This document shows positions 6,883-13,595 of a DNA stretch of 16,161 nt, piece after piece. Made by a program: the position numbers and the translations under genes. The notes under the pieces were generated by a model. It was not told the DNA's origin and did no database searches. It saw nothing but the letters and a program-made list of their open reading frames with translations. The DNA comes from an uncultured Collinsella sp. (GTDB lineage Bacteria > Actinomycetota > Coriobacteriia > Coriobacteriales > Coriobacteriaceae), in NCBI GenBank assembly GCA_902494855.1, contig CABUVC010000015.1:1-16161 (forward strand), written 5' to 3'. Every line of letters begins with the position of its first letter. Within the stretch, counting starts at the first letter, position 1.

Positions 6883-6888
6883 ATTATA
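6883..6888 (-). promoter_or_regulatory. -10 box for the ytxH-like/PRC-barrel unit
   Basis: The minus strand reads a perfect TATAAT here, 46 bases before the YtxH start. No good -35 hexamer is seen 16-18 nt upstream. The predicted short leader contains a GGGCAC/GTGCCC stem (about 6850-6865). Confidence 0.55.
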
Positions 6889-6967
6889 CCCGCAGCGCAT
6901 CACTTGCCGCTCCGCTCATCTGCGTACGGCAAAGGCGCAGGTACGTGATGGTGATAAACGCGTAGGC

Positions 6968-7789
6968 CTACTCCTGGGGCATAGCCGGCATGGCCACCGT
7001 GGCACCCGGGTCCTCGCCGGCGCCGTCCACGAGCGGCAGACCGCCCTCATGCGCAGGTCCTGCCGGAACCGTCGCCGCACCGCCAAAGACGGCAGCGGAG
7101 GCCTCGTGGTTCTCGGCAACCGCGCCCTCGGTATCAATCGCCACCTGGGGCTCGTCGTCAAAGTTGGGGACGCCCTGGGGCTCGGCGGGAACGGGCTCGG
7201 CGGTCGCATCGGCAACGAGCTCGGCGTCGACCGGCACATCGCCCTCGTCCTCGGCAGCATCTTCGCCGTTCGCAGCGGCGACGGCCTCGTGAGGATCCTT
7301 GCCCTCGGCCTCGGCGCGCATGCCAAGCACCAGGTTGCGCAGACCCGCGACCGTGCCTTCCACGTCGGGGGCAGGCTGGTCGGCATGCAGGTACGCCCAG
7401 TCCATCATAAAGGTGGCTGAAGACAGCGCACCGATGGCCAGCGCGTCGTCGGGGCACGAAAGCTCAACCTCAAAAACGCGCTCGTCGTGCTCGCTTACGC
7501 GCGTGCGGCCGCACGAGATGCTGCCGGCAAGCCCGGTCTCGTTCATGAGCTCGACCGTCACATGCTCAAGCAGGTGGCAAAGCTCGGTCTGGCCCATGCA
7601 GTCCTGGAACTCGCGGCCGGAATCGCCCAGGCACAGGTGCTTGGCAATCGCCGGCACCAGGTAGTACACGCGCGCCGTGGCCTCGATATCCTCCGAGGTC
7701 ATGAGCGGCATGCCGGGGTTCACCAGCACATGCGCGCAGATCTTGTCCTCGCTGACGGTGACCTTAAGGATGTTGAACAGGCCTGCCAT
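6968..7789 (-). CDS. Stand-alone cyanophycin synthetase N-terminal-like domain protein with acidic tail
   Basis: A 273-residue soluble protein. Residues about 1-150 contain ELCHLLEHVTVEL (H72, E75, H76, E80) and GRTR (94-97). These resemble the N-terminal domain of cyanophycin synthetases (H-x-x-EHVALEL, later GFGRTR), which lies ahead of the ATP-grasp and Mur-ligase modules. Neither catalytic module is present here or next door, so this is not a cyanophycin synthetase. Residues about 165-273 are a low-complexity Ala/Glu/Pro/Val-rich acidic tail, probably disordered. The role is unknown; the domain may bind peptide or polymer, an inference. The ATG at 7787-7789 has GGGGAG 4 nt upstream. The gene starts 24 bases after the CorC-like gene and probably shares its transcript. 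Confidence 0.7.
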   Translation of the reverse strand: MAGLFNILKVTVSEDKICAHVLVNPGMPLMTSEDIEATARVYYLVPAIAKHLCLGDSGREFQDCMGQTELCHLLEHVTVELMNETGLAGSISCGRTRVSEHDERVFEVELSCPDDALAIGALSSATFMMDWAYLHADQPAPDVEGTVAGLRNLVLGMRAEAEGKDPHEAVAAANGEDAAEDEGDVPVDAELVADATAEPVPAEPQGVPNFDDEPQVAIDTEGAVAENHEASAAVFGGAATVPAGPAHEGGLPLVDGAGEDPGATVAMPAMPQE

Positions 7790-7813
7790 AACTCTCCCCT
7801 ACTCTTCCTTGTC

Positions 7814-9187
7814 CTACTCGTCGCCGTCGTGCGGATTCGCGGAACCCGCACCCGACGACGTCGGCTCGTCTACCGAAGACTCGGAATCCTTCTTATCGGT
7901 TTCGGCCGGAGCGATCACGCGGATGAGCGAGATGCGCTGGCCACGCATCGACTGCACTTTAAACTTGTACCCCGCGACCTCAAACACCTCTCCGATGTCG
8001 GGCACCGAGTCACAAAGCTCCAAGATCCAGCCGGCGATGGTCTCATAATCATCGCTTTCCTCGAGCGGCCAACCAAGCTCAATCGCGTCATCGCACGAAA
8101 AACGCCCATCAACGAGCCACTCGCGGCGCGAAAGGCGCGTGAGATACTTGTTGTCGGGGTCGAACTCGTCCTCGATCTCGCCGACGATCTCCTCGACGAT
8201 GTCCTCGATGGTGATGATGCCGGCCGTGCCGCCGTACTCGTCCACGACCACCACGATCTGGTCGTGCGAGGTCTGCATCTCGGACAGCAGCGGCAGGATG
8301 TCCTTGGTGTCGGGTACAAAGGTGGCGTCGCGCAAATAGCTGGCGATGGGCTGGTCGCCCTTGCCGTCGAGCGCGGGCTGGATCAGGTCCTTGATGTGCG
8401 CGATGCCCGCGACGTTGTCGGGGTCCTCGTGATAGACGGGGATGCGGCTGAAGCCGGTCTGGCGCATGGTGGACAACACGTCGGCGACCGTCTCGTCGTC
8501 CTCGCACATGGTGGTGTCCACGCGCGGCACCATGACCTCGCGGGCAACGGTGTCGCCTAGGTCGAAGATCTCGTGGATCATGCGCTTTTCCTCGTCGAGC
8601 AGGTCGTCCTGCTCCGAGACCATGTACTTGATCTCCTCCTCCGAGACGTTCTGACGGTCGTCGGCGCTCTTGATGCGCAGGATGCGGGCCAGGCCATCGG
8701 AGCAAGCGCCAGTCAGCCACACAAGCGGACGGGCGATCTTTTGGAAAAATGACAACGGTCCCACGACCTGCTTGGATACGCCCTCGGCATTGGCCAGGCC
8801 GATGCGCTTGGGCACAAGCTCGCCAATCACGATGGACACGAAGGCGACCGCGACGGTGATGATGACCGGCGCCAGGCCGCGCGCGATGGCGGAGAGCGGC
8901 GCGATGCCAAAGCTCATGAGCCACGTGGCGAGCGGGTCGGACAGACTCGTCGAGGCGACGGCGGACGAGGCGAAGCCCACGAGCGTGATGGCGACCTGGA
9001 TGGTGGCGAGCAGCTGGTCGGAGTCGGCAGCCAGCTTAATGGCACGCTCGGCGCGCTTGTCGCCTTCCTCGGCCTCGTGCTCCAGCACGGCGCGCTTGGC
9101 CGTGGTGAGCGCCATCTCGGACATAGAGAAGTAGCCGTTGATGAGAGTCAAAACGAGGGTGGTGATAAGGGAGATGGTTATGTCCAT
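7814..9187 (-). CDS. CorC/CNNM-type membrane protein (DUF21, CBS pair, CorC_HlyC domain)
   Basis: A 457-residue protein. Residues 1-190 are the DUF21/CNNM membrane domain, with GELVPKRIGLANAEG at about 122-136. Residues about 210-330 are a CBS pair (PRVDTTMCEDDETV; DEYGGTAGIITIEDIVEEI at 316-334). Residues about 345-430 are the CorC_HlyC domain. Annotations of hemolysin are historical; characterised relatives (CorC, CNNM, MpfA) move or control Mg2+, usually efflux, with the CBS pair sensing ATP/Mg2+. Mg2+ homeostasis is the best guess. The tail (about 430-457) is acidic and Ser-rich. Start ATG 9185-9187 is chosen because the family begins at MDITISLITTLVL; the nearest GGAGG is 15 nt upstream, so initiation may be inefficient. 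Readings from 9424 add a non-homologous Arg-rich head overlapping the HlyIII gene. Confidence 0.88.
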   Translation of the reverse strand: MDITISLITTLVLTLINGYFSMSEMALTTAKRAVLEHEAEEGDKRAERAIKLAADSDQLLATIQVAITLVGFASSAVASTSLSDPLATWLMSFGIAPLSAIARGLAPVIITVAVAFVSIVIGELVPKRIGLANAEGVSKQVVGPLSFFQKIARPLVWLTGACSDGLARILRIKSADDRQNVSEEEIKYMVSEQDDLLDEEKRMIHEIFDLGDTVAREVMVPRVDTTMCEDDETVADVLSTMRQTGFSRIPVYHEDPDNVAGIAHIKDLIQPALDGKGDQPIASYLRDATFVPDTKDILPLLSEMQTSHDQIVVVVDEYGGTAGIITIEDIVEEIVGEIEDEFDPDNKYLTRLSRREWLVDGRFSCDDAIELGWPLEESDDYETIAGWILELCDSVPDIGEVFEVAGYKFKVQSMRGQRISLIRVIAPAETDKKDSESSVDEPTSSGAGSANPHDGDE

Positions 9188-9224
9188 CGGGAGTTTCTCG
9201 AACCTCCAAGATTCGGGACGTCGG

Positions 9225-9252
9225 ATTAAAACGTTGACGGCGGATACGGCAA
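9225..9252 (-). promoter_or_regulatory. Candidate promoter of the CorC-like gene
   Basis: On the minus strand TTGCCG (plus 9247-9252), 16 nt, TTTAAT (plus 9225-9230). It lies in the 110-base gap between the HlyIII-like gene and the CorC-like start, giving a leader of about 30 nt. The fit is moderate. Confidence 0.4.
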
Positions 9253-9297
9253 TTGCACCGGCGCCCAAACAAGGACGCGAGCGCGCAGGCGTGGTCG

Positions 9298-9981
9298 CTA
9301 GATTACGAAGAGGATCACCGCCATGAACTGGAAAATACTGCCGGCGAGCACCCACAGGTGAAACACACTGTGCAGGTAGCGCACGTTTTTGGCGATATAG
9401 AACGGCACGCCCGCGGTGTAGCACACGCCGCCGACGGCGAGCAGGGCAAGTGCCACGGGGTTGAGCAGCGACACGAGCTCGGGCAGCTTAAAGACGACGA
9501 GCCAGCCCATCAGCAGGTAGACCAGGCCGCTTACCCAGTGCGGTTGACGCTCGCGCATAAAGCACTCGAGGGCGATGCCGATAATGGCGATGGCCCATAC
9601 GGCAAAGAACAGCACAGCGCCGCCGTCGTTTGCGAGTGTAATGAGGCAAAACGGGGTGTAGCTGCCGGCGATGAGCAGGTAGATGCAGCTGTGATCGATG
9701 ATGCGGAACACGCGCTTTGCCGGTGCGGGCTGAATGGCGTGGTAAAGCGTGGAGGCAAGATATTCAAGGATGATGCTCACGCCGTAGACGATCGCCGCGG
9801 CCATGCGGGCCGGACCGCCGCCGCGCAGGGCAGCGAAGACAATCAGGAGCACCAGGCCCGCAATACCCAGCAGGCATCCAACACCATGGGTGACGGAATT
9901 CATAATCTCCTCGCCCACCGTGTAGTGCGGAACGGCCGCGGCCTTAGGTCGCGGCTTGGAACTGTCGCTCGAATCGGACAT
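9298..9981 (-). CDS. HlyIII/PAQR-family seven-helix membrane protein
   Basis: A 227-residue protein with about seven hydrophobic segments. Family motifs are all present: GEEIMNSVTHG (24-33), STLYHA with H81, IDHSCIYLLIAGSYTP with D96/H97, and HSVFHLWVLAGS with H204/H208. H81, H204 and H208 are the predicted Zn ligands of the PAQR/HlyIII fold (relatives of adiponectin receptors and Bacillus hemolysin III). The bacterial function is not settled; ceramidase-like hydrolysis or lipid sensing are proposals, and hemolysis should not be assumed. ATG 9979-9981 is chosen, with GGAGG 11 nt upstream. TTG at 9997-9999 gives six extra residues but overlaps that ribosome binding site. It precedes the CorC-like gene on the same strand, which may have its own promoter. 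Confidence 0.9.
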   Translation of the reverse strand: MSDSSDSSKPRPKAAAVPHYTVGEEIMNSVTHGVGCLLGIAGLVLLIVFAALRGGGPARMAAAIVYGVSIILEYLASTLYHAIQPAPAKRVFRIIDHSCIYLLIAGSYTPFCLITLANDGGAVLFFAVWAIAIIGIALECFMRERQPHWVSGLVYLLMGWLVVFKLPELVSLLNPVALALLAVGGVCYTAGVPFYIAKNVRYLHSVFHLWVLAGSIFQFMAVILFVI

Positions 9982-10016
9982 GCCGGTTACATCCTCCAAC
10001 GTAAATAGTTCTCAAC

Positions 10017-10022
10017 ACTATA
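10017..10022 (-). promoter_or_regulatory. Candidate -10 box of the HlyIII-like gene
   Basis: The minus strand reads TATAGT about 36 bases before the start codon. A weak TTCGCA lies 18 nt further upstream. It sits in the 186-base divergent region 9982-10167, back to back with the plus-strand promoter at 10090-10118. Confidence 0.4.
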
Positions 10023-10089
10023 TCAAAGCGTCTGGATACGTGCGAAATTTGCACCTTATGTGACCCTTTGTTTACCCACTCTTTGCCTG

Positions 10090-10118
10090 TTGACGCATTG
10101 GCGGCGAACATACATAAT
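10090..10118 (+). promoter_or_regulatory. Sigma-70-type promoter of the alpha/beta hydrolase gene
   Basis: TTGACG (10090-10095), 17-nt spacer, CATAAT (10113-10118). This is the best promoter match in the window and predicts a leader of about 43 nt. ATGTT (10132-10136) and AACAT (10145-10149) form a small inverted repeat just after the predicted start of transcription, a possible operator. AGAGGTG lies about 7 nt before the ATG. Confidence 0.7.
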
Positions 10119-10167
10119 GCGCTCGTTCTATATGTTGATAGGTTAACATCTTAGAGGTGAGCACACT

Positions 10168-11133
10168 ATGTCCCAAAGCACACGCCCTCATCGAAAACTC
10201 AAGACAGCCGCTGTCGTTATCGCGGTGCTCGCTGTCACCCTGCTCGGGTTTGCCGGCAACTTTTTGTTTGACTTTGCCCTGAACCCACAAGCGCCGTACA
10301 CCATGAAGATGATGCAGGACGCCAAGGACACCAAAAACGGCGAGCAGATGGATGCCGAGGAGACCGAGGCACGAGCGTGGTTTAAGCAAAACCGCAAAAG
10401 CAGCAGCCTCATCGCAGATGACGGGACCGAGCTTGCCACCTGGTATTTCGCGGCACCGGAAAGCACGCACGATTACGCTATCTGCCTGCACGGATACACC
10501 AATGAGCCCATCGGCATGGCCCGATACGCCAAGCGCTTCCATGACCGCGGCATGAACGTACTCGCACCCGCAGCTCGCGCCCACGAGCGCTCCGGCGGCG
10601 ACTATATCGGCATGGGCTGGCCCGAGCGGCTCGATGTCGTTGCATGGATTGGGCGGATCGTTCAGGCTGACCCCGAGGCGCGCATCCTGGTCTTTGGCGA
10701 ATCGATGGGCGCGGCGACCGCTATGAACGTGGCGGGAGAATCTTTGCCGTCCAACGTGAAATGCATTATCGAGGACTGCGGCTATACGAGTGTTTGGGAC
10801 GAGTTCTCTCTGCAGCTCAAGGACGTGTTCGGCCTGCCCAGCTTTCCCTTGCTCGATATAGCAAACTTCGTGTGCAACGTGCGCGCGGGCTACGACTTTC
10901 ATACGGCGAGCAGTGTGGAGCAACTCAAACACGCGACGGTTCCCATGCTGTTTATCCACGGCGACCAGGACACCTTTGTGCCGTACAGCATGCTCGACCA
11001 AAACTACGACGCGTGCGCCAGCAAAGTCAAGCAAAAGCTCACCATCCATGGCGCCACCCACGCCAAGAGTGCGCAAGTCGACCCCGAACTCTACTGGAAC
11101 ACGGTCAACGACTTCCTCGACAAGAATTTTTAG
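10168..11133 (+). CDS. Membrane-anchored alpha/beta-hydrolase
   Basis: A 321-residue protein with a basic N-terminus and one membrane segment (about 13-36), then an alpha/beta-hydrolase domain. The nucleophile elbow is GESMG with S179, the acid is D268 in HGDQDTFVP, and the base is H298 in HGATHAK; all three triad residues are present. HGYTNEP (108-114) fits the oxyanion loop. The N-terminal anchor and overall plan resemble the YfhR/BEM46-like serine hydrolases often found in Firmicutes and Actinobacteria; the substrate cannot be told. The catalytic domain probably faces outside. It is the only complete convincing plus-strand gene here. It has its own promoter and ends at a convergent bidirectional terminator shared with the DUF362 gene, so it is monocistronic. 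Confidence 0.9.
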   Translation: MSQSTRPHRKLKTAAVVIAVLAVTLLGFAGNFLFDFALNPQAPYTMKMMQDAKDTKNGEQMDAEETEARAWFKQNRKSSSLIADDGTELATWYFAAPESTHDYAICLHGYTNEPIGMARYAKRFHDRGMNVLAPAARAHERSGGDYIGMGWPERLDVVAWIGRIVQADPEARILVFGESMGAATAMNVAGESLPSNVKCIIEDCGYTSVWDEFSLQLKDVFGLPSFPLLDIANFVCNVRAGYDFHTASSVEQLKHATVPMLFIHGDQDTFVPYSMLDQNYDACASKVKQKLTIHGATHAKSAQVDPELYWNTVNDFLDKNF

Positions 11134-11170
11134 GTTAAAAGCGGCGTCAGCGGTCTTATCTAACCCCCTA

Positions 11171-11302
11171 TTTTCGGAAGTGCGGGGAAAATCTCGGGGA
11201 GCCCAACCAGACCGCAGTTTTACCAACAATTTATCTGGGGTTTTGTTGCCAAAAAACGGCTTGTGGTCGACGGTATTCGATTTTTCCCCGCACTTCCGAA
11301 AA
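11171..11302. repeat. MITE-like 132-bp element with perfect 21-bp terminal inverted repeats
   Basis: Positions 11171-11191 and 11282-11302 are exact 21-bp reverse complements (TTTTCGGAAGTGCGGGG followed by four A at the left end). Inside, CAACAA at about 11224 can pair with TTGTTG at about 11254. No coding frame of its own is convincing. It fills most of the 252-base gap between two convergent genes, and its right end merges with the A-run of the terminator at 11301-11337. It is probably a non-autonomous element or repeated structured intergenic sequence. No target-site duplication was identified. Confidence 0.65.
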
Positions 11303-11337
11303 AACCGCCTGCGAGCGCCGTGCTCGCAGGCGGTTTT
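11301..11337. terminator. Strong bidirectional intrinsic terminator between convergent genes
   Basis: Arms 11301-11316 and 11322-11337 form a perfect 16-bp stem including flanking A/T runs, with a 5-nt loop. TTTTT follows on plus (11334-11338) and six T on minus (plus A 11299-11304). It serves both the hydrolase gene (plus) and the DUF362 gene (minus). Confidence 0.92.
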
Positions 11338-11385
11338 TACTTGCATTGCGCTACAAAAGCGCCTGATTTGTCCAATAGTAAGGCG

Positions 11386-12591
11386 CTACTTGACCTCGAT
11401 AAGCTCGTACTCGCTCGTGCCCAGGCCGATCTTCTCGGCATGTGCGATGCACGCGCGCCAGTCGGTGTCGGGATGTGTGATGCAGAAGGGGTCGCGCGCC
11501 TGTTCGCCCTCCAGATGCTCGTGATTGTGCTCCATCTTGGCGGCGCTGTCGATGAGCTCGGTGTTGGGCAGCGGCTCGGATGCCATGACGGCATCGGCGC
11601 AGGCCTGGTCGATGGCGACCGGATCGAAGCTCGCGAACATGCCGATATCGTTGACGATGGGCGTGTCGTTCTCGGGATGGCAGTCGCAGTTGGGGCTGAT
11701 ATCCATGGCCAGCGAGATGTGGAAGCTCGGGCGACCGTCGACGATGGCCTTGGTGTACTCGGCAATCTTGTAGTTGAGCACGTCGGCCGCGGCGTCATAG
11801 TCAGGCTTGATGCAGTCCTGGTTGCACGCCGCAATGCAGCGTCCGCAGCCCACGCAGCGATCGTGGTCGATGGTCGCCACATGAACCGTGCGGGTACCGC
11901 CGTTGGCAAGCTCGCGCTCACGCGTGTCGTCAAACGAGATGGCATTATGCGCGCAGATGCGCTCGCAGGCACGGCAGCCCACGCAGTTGGTGGTATCGAC
12001 ACTCGGCTTGCCGGCGGCATGCTGCTCTATCTTGCCGGCGCGGCTGCCGCCGCCCATGCCCAGGTTCTTCATGGCGCCGCCAAAACCGGCCTGCTCATGA
12101 CCCTTAAAGTGCGTGAGACTGATCACGATATCGGCGTCCATGAGCGCCTGGCCAATCTTGGCCTCGTGCACGTACTCGCCGCCCTCGACCGGGACGAGCG
12201 CCTCATCGGTGCCCTTAAGGCCGTCGGCGATGATGACCTGGCAGCCCGTGGCGTACGGGGTGAAGCCGTTCTGATAGGCGGTATCGATGTGCTCGAGCGC
12301 ATTTTTGCGGCTACCGACGTAGAGCGTGTTGCAGTCGGTGAGGAAGGGCTTGCCGCCCAACTCCTTCACGACATCCGCGACGGCGCGGGCGTAGTTGGGG
12401 CGCAAAAAGCTCAGGTTACCCAGTTCGCCAAAGTGAATCTTGATGGCGACGAACTTGTTCTCAAAGTCGATCTGCTCAATACCGGCGCGGCGAATGAGGC
12501 GCTTGAGCTTGTCGAGCTGGCTCTCGCGAGCATGCGTGCGCAGGTTGGTGAAGTACACCTTAGCGGGTGCTGCGGGTGCAGTTGCGGTCAT
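11386..12591 (-). CDS. DUF362 domain protein with two [4Fe-4S] ferredoxin motifs
   Basis: A 401-residue cytoplasmic protein. The DUF362 part (about 10-190 and 285-345) shows IKIHFGELGNLSFLRP, the TDCNTLYVGSR stretch, and HFKGHEQAGFGGAMKNLGMG. Inserted in it is a dicluster ferredoxin module: C203-x2-C206-x2-C209-x3-C213 and C246-x2-C249-x2-C252-x3-C256, each able to ligate one [4Fe-4S]. NCDCHPENDTP (301-311) adds further Cys/His. DUF362 proteins with this layout are common in anaerobes and are probably redox proteins; the reaction is not known. ATG 12589-12591 has GAGGGG 8 nt upstream. The gene is flanked by the terminator at 11301-11337 and by intergenic DNA, so it is monocistronic. The complete cluster motifs fit an anaerobic lifestyle. 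Confidence 0.92.
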   Translation of the reverse strand: MTATAPAAPAKVYFTNLRTHARESQLDKLKRLIRRAGIEQIDFENKFVAIKIHFGELGNLSFLRPNYARAVADVVKELGGKPFLTDCNTLYVGSRKNALEHIDTAYQNGFTPYATGCQVIIADGLKGTDEALVPVEGGEYVHEAKIGQALMDADIVISLTHFKGHEQAGFGGAMKNLGMGGGSRAGKIEQHAAGKPSVDTTNCVGCRACERICAHNAISFDDTRERELANGGTRTVHVATIDHDRCVGCGRCIAACNQDCIKPDYDAAADVLNYKIAEYTKAIVDGRPSFHISLAMDISPNCDCHPENDTPIVNDIGMFASFDPVAIDQACADAVMASEPLPNTELIDSAAKMEHNHEHLEGEQARDPFCITHPDTDWRACIAHAEKIGLGTSEYELIEVK

Positions 12592-12633
12592 AGATCTATC
12601 CCCTCGGTCTATATGGCGTTACAGACATAGAGG

Positions 12634-12664
12634 ATGGTACCAGTTAAAGCAGAGTTAAAGTCAA
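12634..12664 (-). promoter_or_regulatory. Candidate promoter/operator of the DUF362 gene
   Basis: On the minus strand TTGACT (plus 12659-12664) and TACCAT (plus 12634-12639) are 19 nt apart, a long spacer, so this is tentative. Within it AGTTAAAG occurs twice on plus (12642-12649 and 12653-12660), 11 bp or one helical turn apart, which could be a direct-repeat operator. Confidence 0.3.
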
Positions 12665-12674
12665 GTATGGCACC

Positions 12675-12803
12675 TAGTCATTGGGGACACTCTTTCGACA
12701 CTCGGCAGTTGGGGACAGCCCTTGCCAGCCCGGCCGGCGAACCGGCGAATCGGCAAAGACTGCCCCCGATGACTAGTCATTTAAGTCTGTCCCCAATGAC
12801 CAC
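12675..12803. repeat. REP/RAYT-associated-type palindromic element with nested inverted repeats
   Basis: GTCATTGGGGAC (12677-12688) and GTCCCCAATGAC (12789-12800) are perfect 12-bp ends. Inside, GGGGACAGCCCTTGCC (from 12711) is an imperfect inverted repeat (13 of 16) of the segment ending at about 12768. The centre is GC-rich (CCGGCCGGCGAACCGGC). The outer unit is shared with 4171-4210, and GGCAGTTGGGGACAGCCCT (12704-12722) is matched 16 of 19 at 305-323. GGGGACAG-type palindromes of this kind are associated in other bacteria with REP-associated (RAYT) transposases; that link is from memory, and no transposase is in the window. The element occupies much of the gene-free stretch 12592-12939. 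Confidence 0.65.
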
Positions 12804-12805
12804 TC

Positions 12806-12943
12806 TTGCTGGGCGCCTGCTGCTGGGTCGCCATCGCCTGTGTGAGCCTGGGCATGCAGCACGTCATCGGCATCTGGCAGGAAAGGCGTCGCGTGGGACA
12901 AAATCCCCCGTCCCAAAATGCGTGTGATGTGTGGTCGGCCTAG
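12806..12943 (+). pseudogene. Possible C-terminal remnant of a small membrane protein gene
   Basis: A plus-strand frame runs 45 codons from the edge of the palindromic element to TAG (12941-12943), overlapping the methyltransferase stop. Its first 26 or so codons are strongly G/C-ending and encode a hydrophobic segment (GACCWVAIACVSLGMQHVIG) followed by ERRR, as at the end of a membrane protein. No upstream part, start codon with ribosome binding site, or promoter is seen, so if real it is a truncated leftover. The end runs through a TGGGAC/GTCCCA hairpin (12894-12899 with 12910-12915). Chance coding-like composition is a serious alternative. Confidence 0.25.
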
Positions 12944-13587
12944 GTGGGCTTGCGCGCAACCAGGTGGGCGCGGAAGCCTTTCTGCGCCTCGAGCTTGAGC
13001 AGGAGGAATCCGGCCCTCTCGGCGAGCGCGCGAAGCTCGGACACCTTGCAGATCCGGACATCGCCGTGACCCGCGAGGCGCGCCAACGGCAGCTCAAAGG
13101 TGTTCATGAGCCATACCACGAAGTCGCTCGACGTGTAGTCGCGGAGAATCAGGCGCCCGCCGGGGCGCAGGACTCGGGCCGCCTCGGCGAAGAACCTCTC
13201 GGGGTGCGGATAGTGATGGAAGCTGTTGGAGCAGAGCACGGCGTCGAAGCTTTGCGGCTCGAAGGGCAGGGCTTCGGCGTCCCCGACGACGAAGCGGACG
13301 TTTCCGAGCTGCTTGGCGCATGCCGCCTCGATCATTTTGGGCGTGAGATCGAGCCCCGTCAGGTGCTTGCCCGGGTATTCCCCGTGCAGCAGCTCCAGGA
13401 CTGCTCCGGTTCCGCACCCCACGTCGAGCACGTCCTCGAACGGCTCGAGCGCGAGCTCCTCGAGCATCTGCGGATAGTCGTCCTTGCACATCTCGTAGAT
13501 CCCGGCATGGCCGGACTCGTAGATCTTCGCCGCCTCGGTGAACTCTTTGACGGAAAGCTGCTTGAGCTCTTCTGCCGATCTGGCCAT
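12940..13587 (-). CDS. Class I SAM-dependent methyltransferase (UbiE/Methyltransf_11-like)
   Basis: A 215-residue cytoplasmic protein. Motif I is VLDVGCGTGA (53-62), followed by D80 (TGLDLTPKMI), which should bind the SAM ribose. Motif II/III is GDAEALPFEPQSFDAV (102-117), then SNSFHHYPHPE and LRPGGRL (140-146). This is a complete Rossmann-type methyltransferase core of normal length; small-molecule, lipid or quinone targets are possible and the sequence does not decide. The start ATG 13585-13587 has AGGAGG 4 nt upstream. A longer frame to 13713 would overlap the permease gene by over 100 bases and has no family resemblance. It starts 8 bases after the permease stop, so the two share a transcript. 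Confidence 0.9.
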   Translation of the reverse strand: MARSAEELKQLSVKEFTEAAKIYESGHAGIYEMCKDDYPQMLEELALEPFEDVLDVGCGTGAVLELLHGEYPGKHLTGLDLTPKMIEAACAKQLGNVRFVVGDAEALPFEPQSFDAVLCSNSFHHYPHPERFFAEAARVLRPGGRLILRDYTSSDFVVWLMNTFELPLARLAGHGDVRICKVSELRALAERAGFLLLKLEAQKGFRAHLVARKPT

Positions 13588-13595
13588 GAGCCCTC

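Noticed and set aside
7487..8560. Plus-strand open frame (357 codons) opposite the CphA-N-like and CorC-like genes
   Set aside because: Spans two well-supported minus-strand genes and shows no domain; no ribosome binding site.
9298..9981. Calling the HlyIII-like and CorC-like proteins hemolysins
   Set aside because: The names are historical; the motifs support PAQR-type and CNNM-type membrane proteins, and nothing here indicates a toxin.
10072..11346. Long minus-strand open frame (424 codons) opposite the alpha/beta hydrolase
   Set aside because: It is antisense to a gene with a full catalytic triad, promoter and ribosome binding site; its N-terminal part reads through the repeat element and terminator and has no family motifs.
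11263..12630. Plus-strand open frame (455 codons) opposite the DUF362 gene
   Set aside because: Antisense shadow of high-GC coding DNA; it starts inside the repeat element and crosses a strong terminator, while the minus strand has intact 4Fe-4S motifs.
12781..12873. 30-residue minus-strand frame ending GHWGQT
   Set aside because: Its end is simply the palindromic element read through; it has no ribosome binding site and is opposed by a plus frame with better codon bias.
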